This document shows, one piece after another, positions 23,017 through 33,214 of a stretch of DNA of 64,000 nucleotides; the stretch's first letter is position 1; each line of letters opens with the position of its first letter. Below the pieces are notes generated by a model that was not told the DNA's origin, ran no database searches, and saw only the letters and a program-made list of their open reading frames with translations. The stretch is from Macrotrachela quadricornifera (Eukaryota; Rotifera; Eurotatoria; Philodinida; Philodinidae): positions 33,365-97,364 of the forward strand of contig JAJEKB010020908.1 in NCBI GenBank assembly GCA_022393335.1. The letters run 5' to 3'. A program made the translations under genes and the position numbers.

Positions 23017-24478
23017 TTAATTTTGATAAAGTGAGTCGTCCGATTCATTATCATTGACGTTATTGACGTATTCATCAGAATCATCAATATGGTCACTATC
23101 ATTGTAATTATTATCGTCGTCATCGTGCTTGTCGTCATGAGAAAATGTCTTTTTAAATTCATCTATTAATTGTAGTCGTTTTATCAGAGTTATTTGACGG
23201 TTTTCAATAGTACTCATCATTGAACGGACATTGAATTCTGAAGAAGCGGTCGATGATCGCCATTTTTCGAGAGCGAGTATTGTTTTCTTTTTATCTTCGA
23301 TGATCATAGCATAATTCTGTGCTTCTGCTGTTGCCATTGCGATTTGTTTCTCCAAGTACAGTTGTTTGTAATCGAGAAGTTCTTTTTCATTCGACAACTC
23401 AGTATCAGTAGTGTGATATAAACTGTTGTAAAGCATTCGACACGAAATTATATAGCTGTCATCGTTGTCTAACAAAAGTTCTTTGTACAAATTTACTTTT
23501 TCCTTGGCTCGCTGTTCATCAAAAGTTGCTTGCCAAATATGTCTCGCTACAATCAACTAGAATAAAAAAGAAAAACATTTTTAAAATAAAGACAATAGTG
23601 AGAAAACTTATGCTTGTTCAGCAGTTGGCTTTAAATCATAGAATGCTTTAACCAAACGAATATCATTAGCAATAAGCATCAATAACTTTCCTTTTTCTTC
23701 AAATTGACCACGTAAGCGTCGTCGATCTTCGTGTACGAAGTCAATAACAAGTGCTGATAGAAGAGTCCTATCTATGATCGATAATGGTAAATCTGATAAT
23801 GGATGTGAATGCTGTGTTTGTTGTTCTAGATATTGAACCAATTTGTAGATAGCAGTCTTGAATTTTTGTTCGATAGTTTTCAAATATTTCTTAAGGTATT
23901 CTTCAGTTTTAAAAAATGTTAGACTAATTATATTCTTTTTCATTTCACTTTTGGGCATAGATGATAACCAAAGAACTTCAGGCCGTGTCACATTTCGATA
24001 AGTTTGCCATAGATCTTGTTCCATTTTTAAAAAGTGAATCTCGGTCAACAAACAAGCCTCTTTTCGTACAGCTTGTAATATGTTAACATCTGTTTCTAGC
24101 CATTCTTTGACCTTCATATGACGTGTGCCATCATGGAGAAGAATTATAAGAAATTCCTGTTTGAATTCCTTATTCGATATATTCTAATAATCTGATATAA
24201 TTTGACATACAAATATGTCTATTTTTGTCTGGTCAATATCATTTCCATGGCAATTCTAATTACGATAAAGAGAATAAAATTTCTTTTAAGAATTATTGAA
24301 TAATGAATCTTACTTTCTGTTCAGTAGATGCTGACTGTAAGACTTCTTCTTGTTGTTTCTGTCCTCTATGATTTAATGAATTATTTTTTTCAGTAATGGC
24401 ATTGGTGATAATGTCGTCAGAAGAAATATTTCCATTTTCGTTAGTATTTTGAAGAGACATCAACTCGCTTGTAGCCAT
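23017..24478 (-). CDS. Coiled-coil protein of the Terminon/Athena unit (spliced ORF)
   Basis: Three exons join in frame: 24478-24314, 24183-23614 and 23556-23017, giving about 424 residues. The first intron is GT-AG (130 bp). The second (57 bp) appears to use a GC donor, because a GT donor would leave a stop just before it. The protein is rich in Glu, Lys, Leu and Gln with long helical stretches ('QFEEKGKLLMLIANDIRLVK', 'NEKELLDYKQLYLEKQIAMA') and an acidic Asp/Asn-rich C-terminus. I recognise no enzyme domain. Position and strand match the co-oriented coiled-coil ORFs reported in Terminons, where a structural (Gag-like) role has been suggested. It lies downstream of the RT on the same strand. 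Function is inferred only from context. Confidence 0.6.
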
Positions 24479-24820
24479 CGTTGAGGTGCAATTACTCTTG
24501 GTAATAGTAGAAAGATGATCTAAAATGAAAAGAAAAAAAAACCATCTACTAATACAATGACTTATATAGAATAAGTAACATGAAAGATGTTTACATTGGC
24601 TAGAATAGAGAAATGAAATGAAATAAATAACCATTAAAAATCAATTGGAAGTACAAAGTCACTATAGGGTTTTTTTCTAATTTTTTGATATTAATATTTC
24701 AGGTTGTCGTCGTCATTGTCAGCATGGTCGTGCACGAATATGACTGTTTGTTCGTTGTTGATGGTATTTTCGGATACGTTGACGAAGACATTGATACCTA
24801 CTCTCATCAAGGAATCGACC

Positions 24821-26248
24821 TTACAAATATGCATGAAATGGATGAAAAAATTTTCGAATTGTTTCTTCAATAAAATTCAAAGATGAGTCATTCATAAGAA
24901 ATGATAATTCAATGTAAAATAATTCATTTTGAAATTCGTCAACGTTTGAACAATAGAGTATGGCACGAATGAGAGCAGCTTGAAGTAAGACGATAGGAGG
25001 GGATGATAGAGTTGACTCGAATACATAGGGTAATGTATAAGGTTCAGCATTAGATTCATGATAAACTTTTGTTCGTAAAATACCTTCATAGTGACCAATC
25101 TCAGCATCAAGATATCGAATTTTATACTGAATAGATGTTGTTATACAAAAATGACCAGCAATCATCTCATCGAACAGTGATCGAAATTCGTCTTCTAATC
25201 CGTTCGATGTCAAAAATATTTGATCAAAACATCTTCCAAAGAGTTCATTCTTGTTGATTAATATAGAAACTAAATCATGTTGCCAATAAAATAGATAAAG
25301 ATTAGCCAATGTTATTATTAATGATGAACTCAAAGGACCACCAGCGATCTGCTGATACAAGTTATTTTCATAGAGAAAAAATTGATTTTGAAGAATTAAT
25401 TGAACGAGTCGAACGATGGTGACCGTTGATGTACCTTCAATTTCATCTGCTTGTGTATAAGTTTGAAGAAAATCTTGTAATGCTTGGTTGGTTAAATCAT
25501 GAGAAAAAGTCGTACCAAGGTCGTGCATATAGAGTGCAACCAAAAGAATCGTTGATCGAAGATAACCTTGTTCAGCATAGTTCTAAAAAGCATACACTGC
25601 ATCCATTCGCGTAACAAATGCAGTTGAACGAGTCGCACGTCGTAATAAAGGTTCATGAAGATTATTAATAAAATGTGCAATAGCCTTGATAGGCTCTTCT
25701 GTATAAGATGTTAGCATAGGTTGTATTGATATTTCAATCTATGAACATACATATATATATATGTCTCAGAAACAACAATTGTAATAAACAAGAATATGAT
25801 AGATAAAATAGTTTACCTTGTGTGCTATTGGAATATAATAAAGTTCATTCACTCGAAATGTCGATGATTGATTGTAGTACATCATCTGTTCATATTGTTC
25901 AACAGTAATTGCTTCCCGAAGAAACAAATCATGTAATGTAAACGTTACTTGATCACTCATCCTTTTTAAAATATTTTCAGGAGAATTGTCCGATGTTTCT
26001 AAATACAACTGTCCAATCAATGAAAAAACTCCTATCCGTTGTATATAATTCTTTGCATCTTGTTCCTAACGATCGTTGTGACAAATAAAGAGTACATGAG
26101 TATGAGCAGCTGTACGTATGCTAACATTAATCTTCTTTAAAATAGGTTTATTTGCTTGAAAATGTAATTTTTCTGCAGATGATCGTGCCAATGTAAATGA
26201 ATTCTTAACATTATCTTCTTTTTCTTTGTGATCAGGATTGTTCACCAT
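24821..26248 (-). pseudogene. Athena-type Penelope-like reverse transcriptase, 5'-truncated with stops
   Basis: Exons 26248-25817 and 25738-24821 join across a 78-bp GT-AG intron that falls inside the diagnostic block 'NELYYIPIAHK', a position-specific motif of PLE reverse transcriptases. Next come 'TRMDAVYAF' (palm motif A region), 'FLYENNLYQQIAGGPLSSSLIITLANLYL' in part (motif B region, Q..G..L.S) and 'GRCFDQIFLTSNG', corresponding to the catalytic Y/F-x-D-D motif with the second Asp replaced by Gln. In-frame TAG codons lie at 26066-26068 and 25583-25585. The reading begins 2 bp from a telomere-like tract, so the 5' end is truncated. No GIY-YIG endonuclease is seen, in keeping with endonuclease-deficient telomeric PLEs. 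Inactive in this copy. Confidence 0.8.
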
Positions 26249-26250
26249 CT

Positions 26251-26266
26251 TGAGGGTGAGGGTGAG
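26251..26266 (+). repeat. Telomere-like (TGAGGG)n tract capping the Athena unit
   Basis: Reads TGAGGGTGAGGGTGAG on the plus strand directly at the truncated 5' end of the reverse-transcriptase reading. On the element strand it is C-rich. This is the geometry left when a 5'-truncated unit is capped by telomere repeats. Confidence 0.65.
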
Positions 26267-26359
26267 TTTAATGTAGGATTAATCAGAAGCTAGCAAAACG
26301 CGTTGCGATAGACGCTTATTAAAATCTTATCGATTCCTAGTGATTTAAAGGATGTTATA

Positions 26360-28134
26360 TAGGGTGTCCAGTAATTGACTAGAGTTGGAGAAAAAAATTT
26401 GAATATTTTCATGAATCTTCAACCAAATGAGCTGAATTTTTTTTGGAAGGTAGAGGACACGTAGCAGTTTTTATTCATAACAGAACAGGTCGTTTATGCG
26501 GATGAACTCACCACGTTTTTCTTAAACACAAGGCCAGTCAGCTATGATGAGGACTTGCTTATTATTCAAAGTAGTTCTACTATTGTGTTTTCGTGCTTAA
26601 ATCAGATCAGTTGTTAAGTTTGACCGTTATCTCACTTTTTGTTTCGGTTTGAGTCATATAGCTGATACAAAAGTATCGATACGTGCATCATTCATGTAAG
26701 TCAAAGCACGCATATTCAGAGATAAAGAAAAGAAAAGATGAAAAACAATGGTACGAAAGATAATCCACGTGGTGATACTGTACATAGTTTTAGTTATATC
26801 ACTTACGATTCTTTAACATGTATGCAACTCGTACCACTGATGAGAAAGTCGCAATTGTACGACTTTTTTCAAAGTTTGAAAATGCAACTGACGTACAACG
26901 AGTATGGACCAATTATTTTGATACAACTCCACCTCATCTCACCACAATTTCGTCAATCAATAAAAAGTTTGATGAATTTGGAACAATTGAAAATCTACCG
27001 CACATTGGTCGACCGTCAAGTGTACTCTCTGAAGAAAAACTAGACGAAATTGAAGAAAGAGTCACTAGCAATCCACAATTGTCTATACGTTTAGGTGCTG
27101 ATCGAGCTGGTATAAGCAAAAGCAGTTACCATGTGGCAATGAAACAACTCGGCTTTAAACCTTATCGTCCTACCTTAGTGATCGACCTTAACGACGATGA
27201 TTTCGATCGTCGTAGCGAGTTTTGCGAATCATGGATCGAGAAATTCGAAAGAGATCCCAATCTAATCGACAGCATATTTTGGAGCGATGAGGCCAAATTT
27301 AATATGAATACAAGCGTCAATCGACATAATTGCACCTACTGGGCCAGAGAAAATCCACACTTCAAGTTTGAAATGCCAAATACGCAACAAGGAATTATGG
27401 TTTGGTGCGGAATAAGTTCTAATGGACTCGTTGGTCCATATTTTTTCAATGATATCGTTACTGGTCCATCGTACAAAGAAATGCTGGTTAATTATGCATG
27501 GCCTCGGTTGAAGAACAAAAACTTTTACTTTCAACATGATGGAGCAGGAGCTCATTATTCTGTTACTGTTCGAGAATGGCTGGATAAAAAATTTCCAGAT
27601 CGATGGATAGGTAGACGTGGTCCATTCGACTGGCCAGCTCGTTCACCAGATTTAAGTCCCTGTGACTTCTTTCTTTGGGGCTATTTGAAGGACATTGTGT
27701 TCAAAGAGCCACTCGCTTCTATCACAGAACTTCAAGACAGAATTGAACAAGCTTGTGAAGAGATACCCGAAGAAATGTGTCGCAAAGCATGTCGCTCTGT
27801 TGTGCAACGTCTTCGTGACTGCTTGAACTACGAAGGACAGTTTCTTTCATACTAATAGTATCGCATTGTATGTCAACTATGCTTCTTAATAAATAAAGAA
27901 AAGATTATCGTACAGTATTGCATTATAACTATGAACAACAAATGTTTGTGCTTAGCTTATTTACATAGCGAAGAAAAGTGTGCTGAGCTAATCCTCATAA
28001 ATGACCTGGTCTGCTATGAATAAAAACTGCTACGTGTCCTCTACCTTCCAAAAAAAATTCAGCTCATTTGGTTGAAGATTCATGAAAATATTCAAATTTT
28101 TTTCTCCAACTCTAGTCAATTACTGGACACCCTA
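26360..28134 (+). mobile_element. Full-length DD41D Tc1/mariner transposon
   Basis: Both ends read TAGGGTGTCCAGTAATTGAC inwards, and the terminal inverted repeats are nearly identical for about 125 bp, with weaker similarity to about 165 bp. TA flanks both ends (26358-26359 and 28135-28136). Total length is about 1.78 kb with one uninterrupted transposase. The element sits in the short interval right of the Athena unit, so it post-dates that unit. Near-identical ends, TA duplication and an open transposase suggest recent activity. Confidence 0.93.
26818..27855 (+). CDS. Mariner-like transposase, DD41D (345 aa)
   Basis: The single open frame starts at 26818 and is complete. Residues 1-110 form the paired-type helix-turn-helix DNA-binding region ('LPHIGRPSSVLSEEKLDEIE'). 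The catalytic triad is Asp157 (in 'FWSDEAKF'), Asp241 ('FQHDGAGAH') and Asp283 ('RSPDLSPCDFFLWG'), with 41 residues between the last two, hence DD41D. 'VWCGISSNGLVGPYFF' and 'WIGRRGPFDWPARSPD' are typical of this group in arthropods and other invertebrates. It catalyses cut-and-paste transposition at TA using the flanking long inverted repeats. Family length is usually about 340-360, so this copy is full length. An upstream ATG at 26738 is in another frame and is ignored. Confidence 0.93.
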   Translation: MYATRTTDEKVAIVRLFSKFENATDVQRVWTNYFDTTPPHLTTISSINKKFDEFGTIENLPHIGRPSSVLSEEKLDEIEERVTSNPQLSIRLGADRAGISKSSYHVAMKQLGFKPYRPTLVIDLNDDDFDRRSEFCESWIEKFERDPNLIDSIFWSDEAKFNMNTSVNRHNCTYWARENPHFKFEMPNTQQGIMVWCGISSNGLVGPYFFNDIVTGPSYKEMLVNYAWPRLKNKNFYFQHDGAGAHYSVTVREWLDKKFPDRWIGRRGPFDWPARSPDLSPCDFFLWGYLKDIVFKEPLASITELQDRIEQACEEIPEEMCRKACRSVVQRLRDCLNYEGQFLSY

Positions 28135-28221
28135 TAATAAACTCTCCTACTATGTCAAATCAAAGAAGTTGGAAACTCTAATTAAACATAATATACTATA
28201 TTCAAAAGGTATTGAAAACCT

Positions 28222-28620
28222 CTAAATATAGGATAAAAGAGATACTCCTCCAAACGTGGTGAGATGGAGGTGAGAGTGAGTCTCGGAATACCGCGATCCA
28301 GGTTTCATGTCCCCAAAAAGACAATCGTCAGTTGACTTTAACTCTGCTATGATTGTTCGAATAATTTTTTTTTTCTTTTCGCGTTTATTGTAAATGTTAC
28401 ACTCTTGAGTGCTTACATCTAGAGAGGAAAAAATGGGGAACGAGAGAGAGAGAAAAAAGGAATAAACATTTTTTTGGTTGGGTAAATTAAGGTGCAATTG
28501 ATTCATTTCGTCATGGCTGATGTTTTCTTCGCTGATTTGTTCATAAACGCTCACACTGATCGGTTCGGGTGTTTGATTATTGATTGTTCCTTGCTCTACA
28601 AGGTTAATCCATTTAATCAA
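28222..28620 (-). other. Hypothetical ORF remnant, unrecognised
   Basis: A minus-strand ORF of 132 codons. Its first 50 residues (Glu/Asn/Gln rich, 'TPEPISVSVYEQISEENIS') look coding-like, while the rest overlaps GA-rich low-complexity DNA and the degenerate hammerhead region. It could be a broken exon of another Terminon ORF. No family recognised. Confidence 0.25.
28285..28345 (-). ncRNA. Hammerhead ribozyme relic
   Basis: The minus strand shows CTGACGA (28331-28325), a stem II with TGTC/GACA pairing, then GAAAC (28306-28302), with the same spacing as the intact copies. A degenerate tract (GGAGGTGAGAGTGAG) lies immediately to its left at about 28266-28280. Stems I and III no longer pair. 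Best read as the decayed 3' end of one more Terminon unit. Confidence 0.45.
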
Positions 28621-29796
28621 AAACGATTCATGCCTACTTATTAGCTTCTTTACCCTTCTCAGTCTGAAGTAGTATCCTAGTGAGTCATTTTTTTCCTTTT
28701 TGAAAGTGTCCCAATAAAATACGTCGTGAAGAAAGAATGATCTTCTTAAATCTGTCTTATATACAAGTAACGCTCGTCTCTATGACTCGCTTAACCCTCG
28801 ACTGAATTCTACTTAACATTATCCCTTACTGGTCGCTAGATTCTGCTCTATTAACTATGCTGGATACATGTGCACGTATACACGGATTGCTAGTGACGAC
28901 TGGTCGATAAGATCCAGTCTTTAAACTTGTTGTTACGGCTTTCGTATGGCAATGTAAAGCACAGTTCGTAGTCGATCATCGTTATTCCTGCTTCGCTTCA
29001 CGCTTAACTTCTCGTTTTTTTATATGATGTCAGCATAGACCAATGTAACACCTCATTTTCTTGCTCAAAAACTCGTTTGCAGGTAATATGAAAACTAAAG
29101 CAAATTTGAGAAAATGGCGACTAGTCATTCGTCGGCACCCCTACGCGTTATCATTCATGACTAGCCGCGCCCATGTTGAAGTCTATTTTTACATAAGTTC
29201 ACTATCTTGTGTTCAAAACCACACTCATTCACGTTCCACTAACTCAAAAGAATTACAGGATCTGCAACGGAAAAAGCCTCTATAGGAAATTTGAATAAAA
29301 ACAAGTAAAGGCACAAAAATCTATAAATAAGTGGACCATGACTAAGTTTATGAAGGATCACTGCGAAATCTTAATTATTTTTTTTTGCAAATAACGAATA
29401 TTTTAGATGCATTAGTTCCTCAAAATCTGATTCAAGGAATAAAATAACAAAATATTGATCGCCTTAAAGCTTAGATTCTCAAAATCAGATTGGATGAAAG
29501 ATAGATTTTGAACAGATAGAGTCTAACTGGTCAAAAGTTCGATGTACAAAGTTTACCACTGGCTGACTTCACAGACTCAATAATCTGATTGAACGAAAGT
29601 CGTATAGTGCAAATAACTGAGCTGTGATCTTTAAGCCGATGTTCTTTTGACTAGGTAACAAGCAAACTTATTTTAATTTGCTCAACCCTCCCTTCGTCGA
29701 GGAATTATACGAGTATTAGTTTCTACACTTTTGATACTATTCACTTAAAACGATATCACATTTTAAAAGTGGAAGACGAAAAAAATCTTCTTATAA
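28346..29796. other. No gene recognised
   Basis: No ORF of recognisable family and no clear repeat on either strand. If the hammerhead relic at 28302-28331 marks a unit 3' end, this stretch would be its body, but nothing coding supports that. Confidence 0.4.
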
Positions 29797-30292
29797 TTAC
29801 AAGTAACACGAACCCTGCGAATTCGCTGACCCTTTTCTGAAAGAAAATTCGGTGTGATTATCATTGAAAACAATTTTCATTTGGGTTATCTTATATCTTA
29901 ATCTCCTTGATTGCATGAAAGCTACAAAACAAAACATCCACTCTAGCGATGACCGTTTTATAGAAACACTTCTATACAGATTCATATGTAAACGATAAGT
30001 GAACTTCAAGTTCAAGTTCTTCGTCTTCGATTGAGTTTGATCAAATCTAATATAGATATTTTACCATATTCAGTAGTTTGGGACGTCATATTTTCTAATC
30101 CTGAACTCTGACTTGTTTGAACAAAACGAAGAGATAAACATTCATATTTTTTTAAGCGCAATATCTATTGGTATACAACTATTTCTTTAAGAAAACGGAA
30201 TTAGATACGATTTAGATGCTTCAGTTTGTTCATCAAGTTCAGTAGCATGATCAGGTGGTGATCACTCCAAACTACAATCCTATAAAAATAAT
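29797..30292 (+). repeat. Left arm of a widely spaced inverted repeat
   Basis: This ~495-bp segment matches the reverse complement of 37857-38330. Shared landmarks are TTCGCTGACCCTTTTCTGAA with GTGTGATTATCATT, a GATTGAGTTTGATCAA block, TGAACTCTGACTTGTTTGAAC and ATCACTCCAAACTACAAT. Similarity by eye is about 75-80%. No protein is encoded. Confidence 0.75.
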
Positions 30293-31750
30293 ATCTTTTT
30301 CCAAACTAGAGAATCTCGGACAGCTTCTTAAAGTTTTAGGACGACATGACTACATATATATTTCTGGTTACGCTACAATAGGCAAATAACACAATATTAG
30401 TATTCACAATTCCTTTACTAAATATGTTCTGTTACATAAAATGTGTAATAAAAAATTATTTTTCCACATGAATCGAGTTATTTGAGAATCTATTAAGGTA
30501 CTCCGAATCTCACTTATTTCACTTATGATAAATTTTTTAAATCAACGACTAGGCGTTTCTATGTACGGTTTATTTTTCTGTCTATCTTCTGTCACATTAG
30601 GATTCTCATGCACACATAAGTAGCTTACTCATAACATATCGATACGCAATCGAAAACTTCCAACACTCAGATAGAATTATGTAGTTTTCATCAGTTTTCA
30701 ATTTCTTTTTTGTTTTTACAAAATGATATTTTGTCGGGTTCGTTATCAAACAAGATTAATTAGGCTCTTTGGAGAATCGACTTAAATTACTTGAAACTTA
30801 TTTCAAACTATGCTTTGAAATAACGTTTTAAGTCAACGTCTAGTCGTTTCTATATTTAACACCGCTACATCCTTCACTATTAGTTTAGGTTTGAACCGAA
30901 TAGATGCATCTTGTTTGAATTCCTCTCAAAACGTTGCTGAACATTTGTTAGTATATTCATTAAGGAACTAAATTCAACAACAAGACATCAAGCAGCCACC
31001 TCTTTTTTTTCACATATTTCTGTATAAATCTTACTCAAAACTCTGACGTATAGTAATGTACAAAGAAAAATGTTTCAATCAGAATAAATGTCCAATGTGA
31101 ATTCATGATCATCGATTATTCTTAGTTCAACCTTAAAATAACAAGAAGTTCATTAAAAAGCTAAGAAATAGATCAAAGAAGCTTTTATTCAATTTGAATT
31201 CGGATTCTCCGTACTTCTTAACAGTCATTCAAGTTTTACCGAAAGCTATAATTCATTCATTTATTGTTAACTAATAACTAACAATATTGAAAAACTAACC
31301 TCAGATTTGTGTTTTCCATAGCTAATTATATTTGGTGATTTATCACTGCACACAGTTTATATTATTTATTATTAATTATTTGGTAACAGCCATTCAGTCT
31401 TAATTTATCGATCTTCGGTTAGCTTCAATCAATCTTTTTAAGAAAAATGCAAAAAAAAACTATAAATTGTATATTTACTTACTCTTAACCTCAAAATTGA
31501 CTCGAAATTTCAAGCCTATACCTTCGACAATCCCTCAAAGAGTTTTTTTTATAAAACATCATAGGTTTTAAATATTAATCTAGGTGACACCATTTTCCTA
31601 TTGGGGCGAAGACACAAATATGCGGACAACCTTTAGAAACAAACATACCTGCAAAACTACAGACTTATTTTGTACGATATGATCCATGCTTCAATTCGGG
31701 AAACAAATTGTTATTATCTTAACAAAAACCTTCTGCAGTCAAAAATTCCT
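30293..31750. other. No gene recognised
   Basis: AT-rich DNA. A segment near 30538 (ATCAACGACTAGGCGTTTCT) is echoed at 30828 (GTCAACGTCTAGTCGTTTCT), about 290 bp apart, which hints at an old tandem duplication. Nothing else is recognised. Confidence 0.35.
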
Positions 31751-31759
31751 ATCAAAATT

Positions 31760-32470
31760 TTTTAGAAAAACTAATACTATCGATCGATTTCTCGATCTGA
31801 ACAACCTTTCATCAAACTTTATAAAGAATCACTATTTTTAAGAGGAAAAATATTTTTTGCATTAAAAATTTTCCAAAATCTTAAAAAATCTGAGCCTGCC
31901 ATTCGATTCCCCGACCACAATTACCTTTGATCAAACTTTATAGAAAAATCGTTATTTTCCTAAAAAAAGTCTTTTTTAGCAAAAAAAAAATTATTCGGAA
32001 AAATTGAAAAACTAATAGTGCCATTCTGTTCCCCGACCAAGAAAACCTTTGGCCATACGTTAAGCGTTGATTTGACCGTGAAGTGTGATTTTTTTATCGA
32101 TTTTTCTAAGAACATGTTTTTTTGACCTTTGACCCCGACGACAAGCAAGCAGGCAAACTATTTTTTTCATATAACCCTTTCTGCAGGCGAGGGAATATGA
32201 TGTTTTTTTTGACCTTTGAATCCATTCTATATGATGTTTTTTTGACCCTGCCACATACATACACCACCCACCACAGACAACCTATTTTTTTTCATATGAC
32301 CCTCCTTACAGTCGAGGGAACATGGTTTTAGATTGATCCCAGGGGTCAAAAAAATATGCTTTCAGATAGGCCCGAGAGGTCCAAAAAAAATGTGTCTAGA
32401 TTGATCCCAGGAGTCAAAAAAACATGGTTTTACGTTGGTCCGAGGGGTCAAAAAAACATGGTGATAGCTC
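31760..32470. repeat. Patchwork of short tandem repeats
   Basis: Three ~120-bp units share CCTTTGATCAAACTTTATA near 31808, 31929 and (diverged) 32047. From 32120 a ~150-bp unit (CATATRACCCT..GCGAGGGAA) occurs twice. 32320-32465 is a ~35-bp minisatellite of GATTGATCCCAGGGGTCAAA units. ORFs here are artefacts. Confidence 0.7.
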
Positions 32471-32506
32471 GAGTTCCAGAGTAAAAAATAGGCTTGGCAA
32501 TCTTAT

Positions 32507-33207
32507 TCTATATAATAAATTGATTGTGTGTGTGTCATCAGGTTGAAGGCAGATGAGTGATGGTATTGATGGGATGAAAGGCATACTATGGGCTATTTAA
32601 TGTCAGTCTGAATTTATTAAATACAAATAATACTTGATTTCAAATTGAAACGTGAGTCTAGGGTGAGGGAGAGGGTGAAGGAGGTAACTGAGGGTACGGA
32701 TGAACGAGTGAGGGTGAGGGTAAGCTTGAGTTTCGGGAGACTTTAGGTTTCAGCCCCGTCTGTACAGAGGACTAAGGCGGGGCTAAAGTTTGTACCAAGG
32801 GACTAAGGCGGGACTAAGGTTTGTGCCGAGAGACTAAAGCGGTACTAAGGTTTGTGCCAAAGGACTAAGGCGGGACTTTGCGGAAATATACGGGACTAAG
32901 GGTTTTAAGTAAGACTGCATAGTAACAAGCGTGAAACGTCTGATTCGGAAGGCGTTGCTGTGGTTTTTTTTAATTTAGTATTCAATTTTAAATAAAAAAG
33001 ACTATAGACTCATCAAAGGAGCATATGATTGTTTTCAAAGAAACTTTGTATATTTGTTACCTTTAAATAAATTGAATATTATGCAATAACCTTTGTTTGA
33101 GAACATAGATAGAATTCTAATAGTGTCTTTAAGAATTGTCTCGCCATCAGAAAAAATTTTCTTCACATAGTGAAAGCGGCCGTGCAGTATGCACGGGTGT
33201 CCTCTAG
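32507..33207 (+). mobile_element. Non-autonomous Helitron (copy 1)
   Basis: Begins TCTATATAATAAATTGATTG and ends with a hairpin (CCGTGCA, loop GTA, TGCACGG at 33180-33196) followed 7 bp later by CTAG at 33204-33207 and a T. A 5' TC, a 3' hairpin and a 3' CTRR end are Helitron hallmarks, and the hairpin stem is identical to that of the element at 45997-46975. It contains telomere-like GAGGGTGAGGGT tracts (about 32655-32725) and a ~33-bp minisatellite of GGGACTAAGGCGGGACT units (about 32765-32890), probably captured sequence. No Rep/helicase. Confidence 0.7.
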
Positions 33208-33214
33208 TATTTTA

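Larger units (their letters stand above)
21051..28345 (-). mobile_element. Chain of Terminon-like (Athena/Penelope) units joined by telomere-like G tracts
   Basis: Reading left to right on the plus strand, G-rich tracts built from GAGGGT/GTGTGGG-type units occur at 21051-21070, 21266-21272, 22154-22172, 22305-22325, 26251-26266 and, degenerate, 28257-28280. Directly right of several of them lie hammerhead ribozyme motifs on the minus strand. Between the fifth and sixth tracts (counting 22305 to 26251) are minus-strand ORFs for a coiled-coil protein and an Athena-type reverse transcriptase whose 5' end is cut at the tract. This is the arrangement described for bdelloid Terminons: C-rich repeats at the RNA 3' end next to a hammerhead, added onto G-rich telomeric overhangs. 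The apparent units are 21071-21265, 21273-22153, 22173-22304, 22326-26250 and 26267-28256 (the last holding a later mariner insertion). Confidence 0.7.

Noticed and set aside
26251..26330. Possible fifth hammerhead right of the (TGAGGG)n tract
   Set aside because: An ACGCGTT block is present, but GAAA reads GCAA and no CTGANGA core could be placed.
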